This document shows, one piece after another, positions 36,384 through 43,916 of a stretch of DNA of 64,000 bases (the stretch's first letter is position 1; each line of letters starts with the position of its first letter). Source of the DNA: an uncultured Aquimarina sp. (lineage in GTDB: Bacteria > Bacteroidota > Bacteroidia > Flavobacteriales > Flavobacteriaceae); NCBI GenBank assembly GCA_947500845.1, contig CANMTP010000003.1, positions 124,001 to 188,000 of the forward strand, read 5' to 3'. Made by a program: the position numbers and the translations under genes. Below the pieces are notes generated by a model that was given only the letters and a program-made list of their open reading frames with translations, did no database searches and had not been told where the DNA came from.

Positions 36384-37415
36384 TTACTTCTTGTATTTCA
36401 ATGCTTCAGAACGTCCTTTTTTAAATATTTTATTACTGTTTCCTTTCCCTTTTCTAAGTGCTTTTTGCTCTTCATAAGGCAATCTGTTAATTTCCATACA
36501 TGCCGTAGAACAACAGTTTTCTAATTCTGCCGCACAATTCTCACATTGAATAAATAATAAATGACAGGCCTCGTTATCACAATTTACGTGCGTATCACAA
36601 GGTTTTCCACATTGATGGCAATTTGAAATTATTTCATCAGATATGCGTTCGGCCCTTCTATGATCAAAAACAAAGTTTTTACCTAAGAACTTATTTTCGA
36701 GACCTTTCTCTTCAACTTGTCTTGCATATTCGATGATACCGCCCTCTAACTGAAATACATTTTTGAAGCCTTTATGTTTATAATATGCACTGGCTTTTTC
36801 ACATCGAATTCCGCCAGTACAGTACATCACCAGTTTTTTGTCTTCTTTATGATCTTTAAGGTCTTCTTCGATAATATCAAGAGAATCTCTAAAAGTATCT
36901 ACATCTGGAGTCACTGCATTTTTGAAATGCCCGATCTCACTTTCATAATGATTACGCATATCTACCAAAACGGTCTCTGGATCCTCGATCAATTCATTGA
37001 ATGTTGACGCATCGACATGAACTCCTTTGTTGGTTACATCAAAGGTCTCATCATTTAATCCGTCTGCAACAATTTTATGACGCACTTTTACTTTCAGTTT
37101 TAAAAACGACTTGACATCTTGTTCCCGGGCAATATTGAGCCTCACATTTTCTAAAAAAGAAATACTATCCAAATGCTCTTTAAAAGCTTTGAAATTGGGT
37201 GCTGGAACCGATAATTGTGCATTGATACCTTCTTTAGCCACATAAATTCGACCTAATACATCAAGCTCGTCCCAATGAATAAAAAGATGATTTCTGAAAA
37301 TTTCTGGATTGCCAATGTGTGCGTATTGATAGAAAGATAGCGTTAGCCGGTCGGTACCGGCCTCGTCGATGAGCGCTGCTCTTTCTTTTGCACTTAATTT
37401 ATTGTACAGTTGCAT
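36384..37415 (-). CDS. trhO: rhodanese-type tRNA uridine(34) hydroxylase
   Basis: 343 residues. An N-terminal acylphosphatase-like region (HLFIHWDELDVLGRIYVAKEGINAQLSVP) is followed by a rhodanese domain with DMRNHYESEIGHF and the catalytic loop VMYCTGGIRCEKASAYYKHKGF, then a cysteine-rich zinc-like tail (CHQCGKPCDTHVNCDNEACHLLFIQCENC). TrhO (YceA family) makes 5-hydroxyuridine at the tRNA wobble position using O2. Single-gene unit with a strong terminator upstream at 37511-37539. Confidence 0.92.
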   Translation of the reverse strand: MQLYNKLSAKERAALIDEAGTDRLTLSFYQYAHIGNPEIFRNHLFIHWDELDVLGRIYVAKEGINAQLSVPAPNFKAFKEHLDSISFLENVRLNIAREQDVKSFLKLKVKVRHKIVADGLNDETFDVTNKGVHVDASTFNELIEDPETVLVDMRNHYESEIGHFKNAVTPDVDTFRDSLDIIEEDLKDHKEDKKLVMYCTGGIRCEKASAYYKHKGFKNVFQLEGGIIEYARQVEEKGLENKFLGKNFVFDHRRAERISDEIISNCHQCGKPCDTHVNCDNEACHLLFIQCENCAAELENCCSTACMEINRLPYEEQKALRKGKGNSNKIFKKGRSEALKYKK

Positions 37416-37510
37416 GCTATACTACTATTTTAAGTTAAAAGATCTACTATTTCGAGCAAAATTACAAATCATAGTGTAATATGCAAGAATAACAGCAACT
37501 TGAATAAAAA

Positions 37511-37539
37511 AATCCCTGGAAATAGATTTCCCAGGGATT
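37511..37539. terminator. bidirectional-looking terminator
   Basis: AATCCCTGG (37511-37519) and CCAGGGATT (37531-37539), with an A-run before and T-run after. It ends the minus-strand transcript of the 28-residue peptide gene before trhO. Confidence 0.8.
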
Positions 37540-37595
37540 TTTTGGCTAATTCGTTATTTATTAATTTTAAAGATTAAAATCATTTAATAACGAAG

Positions 37596-37682
37596 CTAGC
37601 CACCTTCAACTATACAATTACTAATATTAGTAATCGTACAACCATCATGGTGATGTCTTATAACTCTTTTAAGAAATTTCAT
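37596..37682 (-). CDS. putative 28-residue peptide with unusually strong ribosome binding site
   Basis: ATG at 37680-37682 opens MKFLKRVIRHHHDGCTITNI, ending SNCIVEGG and TAG. An SD-like AAGGAGAAAGGTGA lies 3 bases upstream of the ATG, strong for a Bacteroidota gene. The peptide has a basic N-terminus, three histidines, two cysteines seven residues apart and a terminal Gly-Gly. It is bounded by terminators at 37511-37539 and 37854-37876, so it would be its own transcript just downstream of an HTH gene. No modification enzyme or exporter is adjacent. It could be a signalling or bacteriocin-type peptide, or a small regulator; it is unproven. Confidence 0.45.
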   Translation of the reverse strand: MKFLKRVIRHHHDGCTITNISNCIVEGG

Positions 37683-37853
37683 AACTCACCTTTCTCCTTC
37701 TTTGTTCATTTTTGCTTTCACTATAGATGGTAAAAAAACAAAAAGGTTGCGTGATGAAATCATATTAATAGGTATGGTTCTTATGCATCATCCAATATGT
37801 TTTGCTAATGAGTTGAATATTTGGATTGGTTTACTTTACTTTTGAATATAAAA

Positions 37854-37876
37854 AACCACTCTATTGAAGAGTGGTT
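37854..37876 (-). terminator. terminator of the small HTH gene
   Basis: AACCACTCT / AGAGTGGTT stem with an A-run on the left, so a T-run on the minus strand, 34 bp after the HTH gene's stop codon. Confidence 0.8.
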
Positions 37877-37909
37877 GATATCAATCTTTGCAACTTTTTT
37901 ACACTAGAT

Positions 37910-38173
37910 TTAAGTACCGTTGGCTGTTAATATAGTATTCTGTTGCGTGTAAAATCCAAAGCTAAATTGTACTTCTTTTTTATAAGTATATGTTTCTAAC
38001 ATCGTATTGTACTCTATAGGAGCATTAAATTCTTTCATCATATTGATGATACGGTACAATTTTGATTTAGAGACCTCTAATTTGCAAGCTAATTCTTCTG
38101 GGGTACCTGTGGCTTGTAGTCTAATAAGCTGGTCTACTCGTTTAATTAGGTTGATTTGTTTAGTGACATTCAT
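37910..38173 (-). CDS. small helix-turn-helix DNA-binding protein
   Basis: 87 residues from ATG at 38173 (MNVTKQINLIKRVDQLIRLQ); the frame is open to 38233 but the extra 20 residues look non-coding. A winged or simple HTH is visible at about 20-48 (TGTPEELACKLEVSKSKLYRIINMMKEF), with a C-terminal beta-rich tail (YTYKKEVQFSFGFY). It resembles short HTH proteins found singly in Bacteroidota, often near small peptide genes. Target unknown; the nearby 28-residue peptide gene is a candidate. Confidence 0.72.
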   Translation of the reverse strand: MNVTKQINLIKRVDQLIRLQATGTPEELACKLEVSKSKLYRIINMMKEFNAPIEYNTMLETYTYKKEVQFSFGFYTQQNTILTANGT

Positions 38174-38239
38174 TTGGCTCGCCTTTTTTTGTAATTCAGG
38201 ACCAAACCTACTACTAATAACAACCCATGTCAAGACCTA

Positions 38240-38258
38240 CAGTAGGGGAAAAATACCC
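38240..38258. promoter_or_regulatory. G-run/A-run/C-run box shared with the DUF6261 upstream region
   Basis: CAGTAGGGGAAAAATACCC matches CAGCAGGGGGAAAAAACCC at 54079-54097 in 16 of 19 positions. It lies 67 bp before the HTH start codon. Possible regulator site. Confidence 0.35.
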
Positions 38259-38364
38259 TTTAACGGTGACTTTTCGATCACTTCCCTTAATTAATAGATG
38301 AACTACATGAATTTGATGAAGTATTAACGATATTTTTTAATTATTTTATTTTGGAACATAAAAA

Positions 38365-38390
38365 ACCAGCTACAAATTGATGTAACTGGT
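38365..38390 (-). terminator. duplicated terminator copy
   Basis: ACCAGCTACA / TGTAACTGGT stem, T-run on the minus strand. No minus-strand gene ends immediately before it; it is likely a relic or duplicate of the terminator at 38533-38552. Confidence 0.7.
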
Positions 38391-38429
38391 CTTTGTCATT
38401 ATTTATTTCTACTCTCACCCGCCAAGCTT

Positions 38430-38457
38430 TACCGCCACTAGAAAAATTCTAGCGGTA
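38430..38457. repeat. palindrome
   Basis: TACCGC(CA)CTAGAA pairs with TTCTAGCGGTA around a short A-rich loop, followed by a second CTAGCGGCAGC half. Probably a dispersed palindromic repeat; no other copy seen in this window. Confidence 0.5.
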
Positions 38458-38532
38458 GCGATCACTCTAGCGGCAGCCGGGATGGAGTATTAACGATATT
38501 TTTTGATTATTCCACCTTAGAGTGTAAAAAAA

Positions 38533-38552
38533 CAGCTACATTGCTGTAGCTG
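38533..38552 (-). terminator. terminator of the RHS operon
   Basis: CAGCTACA-TTGC-TGTAGCTG, perfect 8-bp stem with T-run on the minus strand, 33 bp beyond the last gene of the RHS operon. Confidence 0.85.
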
Positions 38553-38584
38553 CTTCTTAATATTATAAAAATCTCTAAAATTAC

Positions 38585-39052
38585 TTAAATGAACCAATTG
38601 CTTTGATATTTAGCAATAATTTCAATAGTAAAAAGTAATAGAATCAGAATATTTAGAAATATCAGATTTTTTTTCACATTAACATGGTGAGTCAAAAGAT
38701 AAACAAACGGTCCTAAAATTAATAATATTCTAAATACCAAAATTTCATACTTGTAAGGCATTTCCATGAAAGCTGAGTAAGAGCCTAACACAAAAGCTAG
38801 AAAAATTATAAGTGTGAAAGTCAAAAATTTGTTTCTTACAATTAAACTTTCTACTATTACTAATACTAATCCTAAACTTAACAGAAAAATATAAATATAA
38901 AGGTATAATATATTTGGGTCATATAATGATATCACGCGACACAAAAAAGTACCGCCAAATAGAAAAAAAATAACCTTATCTCTAAATTTACTAATTGAAA
39001 AACCTTTCCAAAGGCTAATAAAAAAACCTATAATTGATAATAGTAAAATCAT
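38585..39052 (-). CDS. small multi-pass membrane protein, candidate RHS immunity protein
   Basis: 155 residues, about five hydrophobic helices (for example ILLLSIIGFFISLWKGFSIS, FFLFGGTFLCRVISLY, YIYIFLLSLGLVLVIVES, FLTFTLIIFLAFVLGSYSAF). It begins 2 bp after the RHS gene's stop and is followed by a terminator. Position directly after a variable RHS C-terminus is where polymorphic-toxin immunity genes lie, and membrane immunity proteins usually oppose pore-forming or membrane-active toxins. No family is recognised; the role is inference from context. Confidence 0.65.
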   Translation of the reverse strand: MILLLSIIGFFISLWKGFSISKFRDKVIFFLFGGTFLCRVISLYDPNILYLYIYIFLLSLGLVLVIVESLIVRNKFLTFTLIIFLAFVLGSYSAFMEMPYKYEILVFRILLILGPFVYLLTHHVNVKKNLIFLNILILLLFTIEIIAKYQSNWFI

Positions 39053-39054
39053 AA

Positions 39055-42000
39055 CTATTTAATAATTTGTTCTCTTTTATAATTTTTCGTTTCACTTGTT
39101 CCTGTATCAAAATTTTGTGTTGTCTCCTGTACACTTAGTTCTCTATACTTCTCTGTTTTAGTAAATAAGCCAAAAAATGTTTTGACTTCCCTTTTTTTAG
39201 TTTCTCCCTTTTCTACTGAAAATGTAGTTAAACTGGAGACATCATAACTTCCTTGATCATTCTTTTTTAGATCAACAATACTAGTTATAAAATTATCTTC
39301 AACATTGATTGCCTGTATATTATCATAGTCAACCCTAATTTCATTTTCTGAATAAGATGGTGCAAAAAAAGAATAGCTACCTGAATCAGATGCTTTACTC
39401 CAAATATTATCTACTGGAGCTCCGGGTGCAGATATTCTATCTTTAGAGTTTACCCCAAATTCATTTCTTATAAAATTACTAGCATTATCTGATATTTCAT
39501 TAGATGATAAAGTTCGATGGCGTATAGTTTTTACTCCCTCGCCCCAAGAACCATCAAAAGAATCTCTTTGTCTAGGCAAAGTTAATCCTGGAATTCCAAA
39601 TAAAGTTCTATTTGCTCTCTCATAAAGTGTATTATCTCTATTACTTTTATTGTAATCAATAGAGCCAAAAATTGGTGCATGATTCCACAAATCTATCTTA
39701 TATGGCCTACCAGTTTGAGGGTTTATAGGGTCTTTCCCATCCGGATCAATAAAAAGTAAAGGATTATTTACCACGTAATTGTAGGGAGAATATTCATTAT
39801 ACTTTTCAGCCAATGGATCAAGGTTCATCCATCTTCCTAATGCAGGATCATAGTTTCTAGCAGTAATATCTATCCAACCTAAACCAAGTTCATCCTGCTC
39901 TTCTTTATTACCAAAACCATAATTATGATTTCTACCATTTATAGCAGATCTTGGATCACTTCCTCCATATTGATGTTGTAAGCCAAAAGGATAATAATGC
40001 TTTTCTTGTACGATCTCATCCTGGGTAATGGTACCATCTTTATTTGCATCCTTATAAGATAATCTAATGTTATCCAGATGATCTTTAAATTGGTAGACAT
40101 ACTTATACCCATCGGCTTCTTTTTCTACAATTCCTTCTGAGTGTTCAAAGAACTCCAGGTTGCCATTCTTATAGATGTAATTACCCGCATACTCAGTACT
40201 TATATTAGAACTTCCTTCTGTGACGATCTTTTTTTGCTTCGCTCCAGTGGCGTCGTAAATATAAGAAATAGTTCCGGTTCCTTCACTGTTACTTATCGAA
40301 ACTGTCTCCGGCAGGTTTAAATGGTTATAAATGATGCTGGAGATGCCTTTGTTCTGATCCACAATCATATTGCCGTTTTCATCATAGGCAAAGTCATCGT
40401 TAGTATTGGTACCATCTTTAAAACCATAATGGTCATTACCGGTATCGGTTACTTTTCTTAGTTTATTACCATCATCATAATTATAAGCTAATATATCCAT
40501 ATTGGTATAACTTGAAGTGTTTTGCCAACCGTTTCTGGTTAAACTTTCGATATTCCCCATTTTGTCATATTGGATACCAGATACGTTATAACGATTGTTA
40601 TTGCTAGTTGCTTTTAAAATACGGTTGAGCGCATCATAGGTATAGTCATAACTTCTGGTAATGTTATCATTGGCTGTTTGCCAGGAAGTTTTGGAGATGT
40701 TACCGTTGTATAATGGGTTTGCTCCTGTATTGTAATCAATTTTAAAGGTAAAGAGATCGTTGCCTATGGTGTTGATATCATTAATGCCCTTTAACCAACC
40801 GCGAATGTTGTAGGTGTAGTCTATGGTTTGTAAGCCCGCACTTCGAGTAGCCTCAGTGCTCGGTGCTAATCCACCAACGTTTTTGCTCACCAATTGTCCC
40901 AATTCATCATACTCGTTGGCTACGATCTGTTCTGTATCCTGGTTGCCTATCTTTTGAGTTTGACTGGTGAGTCTTCCCATATGATCGTATTCGAATACGT
41001 CTTTGGTAACAATCGCAGCTTTGCTGCCTTTTTTATGAGTTGTTTTGGTTTTCTCTACTTTACCCACAAAATCCAGTTTGGTTTCTATAATATCAGTAGT
41101 ATTTAGATATTCGTTACTACTCGCTGCATAAATTGACCTTCCTTTTTTATCGTAGTAACTTACCGTTGTTGTCCAATAGGAGGTATCCAAGGTTTTTACT
41201 TTCGTTCCTGTTGGTAAGGACTTGGTACGATCTGTAATAGGTTCGCCATATACTGTAATAGGATTATTAAAGAAGGTACCTTCACTGGCTAAAAAGTCGT
41301 AATCATCATAATAATTGATGGTGAGTACTTCTGCATTAAGTGCCTTTGGATAGCCTCCATCATTGTAATATATGGTAACATCACCTATCATAACGGCATT
41401 ACTACGTTGTACCCATAGCTCACCAGTATAACCAGTAGCTTCTGCTTGTATTTCCTCCCTGGTTTTATTGGGTATGGTGATCTTGCCAGTATACGCCACC
41501 CTGCCAAAGGCATCGTACTTCGTAAAAAGCCATTCTCCCTTTACTTTTTGATTAGGGTCCTGGGTCATGATGGGCTGATCCAGTTTGTTATAGACAATAG
41601 ATTCAAAAGTATTAGCATCTCCTTTGCCCGGGATCTTCTTTTCAATAAGTCGGTTTCGGTAATCGTATTTATACTGGTAACAGAGTTCGGCAAGCTCGGT
41701 GGCCGATACTCCATCAGCAATCGTGACCTTGGGGGGAATCACATAGGTTAAATTTCCAAAACTATCATGTACATAATAGGTGTCATGCTCAATGCCGTTA
41801 TTATATGTACGTTTCAGGACTACTCTCCCTAATTTATCTTTATACTCTTTGGTGGTATGATCATCTGAGTGTGTTTGATTAGGATCCCAGTTTTCGTCTT
41901 TGGTAATAGAGACATATAACTGATTCGCAGTATAAAATCCATTTTGAAAGAGTACTGGCTTTTTGGTGTCGCCTGCCTCAAAATTCACATCAAAATTAGC

Positions 42001-43899
42001 GATCGAATCTAATGCGGTATTAGTAGTCCAATCAAATTTGATGGTATGATCTGTATTACTTAGTGTGTCAACCTTCCAATCCTTACCTGGAGCTCCTCGC
42101 TCTAATACCCTGTTGAGTGGCGAGGCTTCAAAAATGCTTTGTGAATATGCATTGACTTGTGTTGGATTAGTGATCCCAGGAAAATCGGTTACATACTTGT
42201 TTAGGTAATAGCTATTGATATCATTAGTAACGTTGACGGTTTGATAGCTTCCATTGTTACTCGATACATAAGGTAAGTATTGTTTGTCTTGTCTGCCGTA
42301 GGCATCGTACTGTATATGGGTAACGATATCTCCCAGATCAGGAGAAGCTGCGATAGCACGTTGTTGTTTGGGCCTACCCAAACCATCATAATAGGTTACA
42401 CTCTCGATAACATCTTCTCTGAGTGCTATTCCGGTAGCTGTAGTCATCTCTTTTTGAAACACCCTGGTAAACACATAATTCTCGTTACTCAAACTGGCTT
42501 CTATATACGGGGGAATGATACAACCACTATACTGACCAAACTCCCCCAGACATTGATCGGTATTGTCCAACACATAGCCTATAGGTTGGATACTGTGATA
42601 TACACGATCATTAGGATCTCCGTATGTATCATTATCCGCGTCTCTGTAGAAATAACGGGGTGCTATGTTGGTGATAAACTCATCTTCATCATTATAATCA
42701 TCTCCATTACGAACATAACTATATTGATCAACCGGAGGAAAACTACGGTAAGTTTGTGTGTTGGGATCTCCATAGGTGTCGTTATCCGCGTCTCTGTAGA
42801 AATAGCTAGGTGCGATATTGGTGATCAACTCATCCTCATCATTATAATCACCTGCACGAAGAATGAAACCTAACGGTTTGGCACATTGTTGTTGGGTTAT
42901 GCTAGCATCTCCCCAACTATCATTATCTCCATCTTTATACCAAACTGTATTGGGGTGGATCGCTGCACTACCATCATTACAATCACTGGCATTGGTGACA
43001 TAAGAATATTCATCATCTGGTGGAAAACTACGGTAAAATTGTATGGCAGCAGTACCAAAAGTATCTTTATCGGCATCCCTATAAAAATTCCTGGGTGCTA
43101 CATTAGTGATAAACTTGTCTCCATCATGGTAATCGTCTTTATTAGCTACATAACCCTCAGGTTGATTACATTGATGGATCGCAGGTGGTATCGTACCATT
43201 ACTCAATAACTGATTATGACCATAACCATCTTTATCCCCATCGTAATACCAAATTGTATTAGGGGTGGCCTCTGCATCCCAATCATTACAATCTTGTGAA
43301 TTGGTGACATAACCACTGGGCTGGTAGCTATAGTAAACACTATTATTAGGGTTTCCAAAGGTATCCCCATCCTGATCCCTATAGAACGTTCTGGGGACAA
43401 TATTGGTAATATTAGCTGTGCCATCATTATAATCCCCTGCTCTTCTAATGTAACCCGAGGGTTGACTGCATTGTCTCTTAGTCACATTAGCATTTCCCCA
43501 ACTATCCCCATCCCCATCCCGATACCAAACCGTATTAGGGTTAAGCCCCGGATCACTATCATTACAATCCCCCGAGCGATCTACATAATCAGAAGGACCG
43601 TAACTGCGGTATACCTTGATGCTGGCATTTCCCCAGCTATCCCCATCCCCATCTTTATAAAAGTACTTGGGAGGAACGTTGGTAATATATTGATCACTAT
43701 CATTAAGGTCCCCGGGGGTAATCACATAACCGCTTATAGGTGTAGGGCTTACCCTTGTATCGCTATCATTCCCAAAGCCATCATTGTCCCTATCCCTGAA
43801 ATACAAAGTACCTCCGCCTCCGTCTAATTGAGCTATTCCCTCCACACAAAAAAGCAAAGTGAAAACAACTAGAATATGTTGTAAATCTATAATTTTCAT
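39055..43899 (-). CDS. secreted RHS/DUF6443 protein with MopE/TSP3-like repeats and variable C-terminus
   Basis: 1614 residues. Signal peptide (to about 23, CVEGIAQ). Residues about 30-440 hold nine acidic repeats of the type [FW]YRDxDxDxxG followed by DCND or DYND, as in calcium-binding thrombospondin-3 and MopE metal-binding motifs. Then a DUF6443-like start (VTYYDGLGRPKQQRAIA) and RHS/YD repeats to about 1390. The RHS core ends near 1403 (YNYVVNNPLLFIDPDGKDP), and about 210 unrelated residues follow (39055 to about 39690), the usual place for a toxin module; I recognise no catalytic motif there. It is co-transcribed with the 1115-residue partner upstream (17-bp gap) and the membrane protein downstream. 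Confidence 0.87.
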   Translation of the reverse strand: MKIIDLQHILVVFTLLFCVEGIAQLDGGGGTLYFRDRDNDGFGNDSDTRVSPTPISGYVITPGDLNDSDQYITNVPPKYFYKDGDGDSWGNASIKVYRSYGPSDYVDRSGDCNDSDPGLNPNTVWYRDGDGDSWGNANVTKRQCSQPSGYIRRAGDYNDGTANITNIVPRTFYRDQDGDTFGNPNNSVYYSYQPSGYVTNSQDCNDWDAEATPNTIWYYDGDKDGYGHNQLLSNGTIPPAIHQCNQPEGYVANKDDYHDGDKFITNVAPRNFYRDADKDTFGTAAIQFYRSFPPDDEYSYVTNASDCNDGSAAIHPNTVWYKDGDNDSWGDASITQQQCAKPLGFILRAGDYNDEDELITNIAPSYFYRDADNDTYGDPNTQTYRSFPPVDQYSYVRNGDDYNDEDEFITNIAPRYFYRDADNDTYGDPNDRVYHSIQPIGYVLDNTDQCLGEFGQYSGCIIPPYIEASLSNENYVFTRVFQKEMTTATGIALREDVIESVTYYDGLGRPKQQRAIAASPDLGDIVTHIQYDAYGRQDKQYLPYVSSNNGSYQTVNVTNDINSYYLNKYVTDFPGITNPTQVNAYSQSIFEASPLNRVLERGAPGKDWKVDTLSNTDHTIKFDWTTNTALDSIANFDVNFEAGDTKKPVLFQNGFYTANQLYVSITKDENWDPNQTHSDDHTTKEYKDKLGRVVLKRTYNNGIEHDTYYVHDSFGNLTYVIPPKVTIADGVSATELAELCYQYKYDYRNRLIEKKIPGKGDANTFESIVYNKLDQPIMTQDPNQKVKGEWLFTKYDAFGRVAYTGKITIPNKTREEIQAEATGYTGELWVQRSNAVMIGDVTIYYNDGGYPKALNAEVLTINYYDDYDFLASEGTFFNNPITVYGEPITDRTKSLPTGTKVKTLDTSYWTTTVSYYDKKGRSIYAASSNEYLNTTDIIETKLDFVGKVEKTKTTHKKGSKAAIVTKDVFEYDHMGRLTSQTQKIGNQDTEQIVANEYDELGQLVSKNVGGLAPSTEATRSAGLQTIDYTYNIRGWLKGINDINTIGNDLFTFKIDYNTGANPLYNGNISKTSWQTANDNITRSYDYTYDALNRILKATSNNNRYNVSGIQYDKMGNIESLTRNGWQNTSSYTNMDILAYNYDDGNKLRKVTDTGNDHYGFKDGTNTNDDFAYDENGNMIVDQNKGISSIIYNHLNLPETVSISNSEGTGTISYIYDATGAKQKKIVTEGSSNISTEYAGNYIYKNGNLEFFEHSEGIVEKEADGYKYVYQFKDHLDNIRLSYKDANKDGTITQDEIVQEKHYYPFGLQHQYGGSDPRSAINGRNHNYGFGNKEEQDELGLGWIDITARNYDPALGRWMNLDPLAEKYNEYSPYNYVVNNPLLFIDPDGKDPINPQTGRPYKIDLWNHAPIFGSIDYNKSNRDNTLYERANRTLFGIPGLTLPRQRDSFDGSWGEGVKTIRHRTLSSNEISDNASNFIRNEFGVNSKDRISAPGAPVDNIWSKASDSGSYSFFAPSYSENEIRVDYDNIQAINVEDNFITSIVDLKKNDQGSYDVSSLTTFSVEKGETKKREVKTFFGLFTKTEKYRELSVQETTQNFDTGTSETKNYKREQIIK
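42580..43810 (-). repeat. nine tandem acidic repeats coding for MopE/TSP3-like motifs
   Basis: Nine imperfect units of about 40-50 codons. Units 8 and 9 are nearly identical in DNA (for example TATCCGCGTCTCTGTAGAAATA at about 42636 and 42791 on the plus strand), which shows recent duplication or gene conversion. Confidence 0.85.
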
Positions 43900-43916
43900 A
43901 ACTGATCTGTTCTTTA

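Larger units (their letters stand above)
38174..38584. other. 411-bp region of duplicated terminators and palindromes
   Basis: No gene. It contains a GGGGAAAAA-type box (38240-38258), two partly duplicated blocks sharing AGTATTAACGATATTTTTT (38320-38338 and 38487-38505), each leading into a minus-strand terminator (38365-38390 and 38533-38552), and a palindrome TACCGC...GCGGTA (38430-38457) with a following CTAGCGGCAGCCGGG. Confidence 0.7.

Noticed and set aside
42580-43810. Tandem repeats that could be taken for a CRISPR array
   Set aside because: They lie in frame inside the RHS gene, units are long, degenerate and encode FYRDxDxD motifs; no spacers or cas genes.
42280-43827. Several plus-strand ORFs (up to 197 codons) opposite the RHS gene
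   Set aside because: Shadows of the acidic repeat array, with Ile/Thr-rich low-complexity translation and no start signals.
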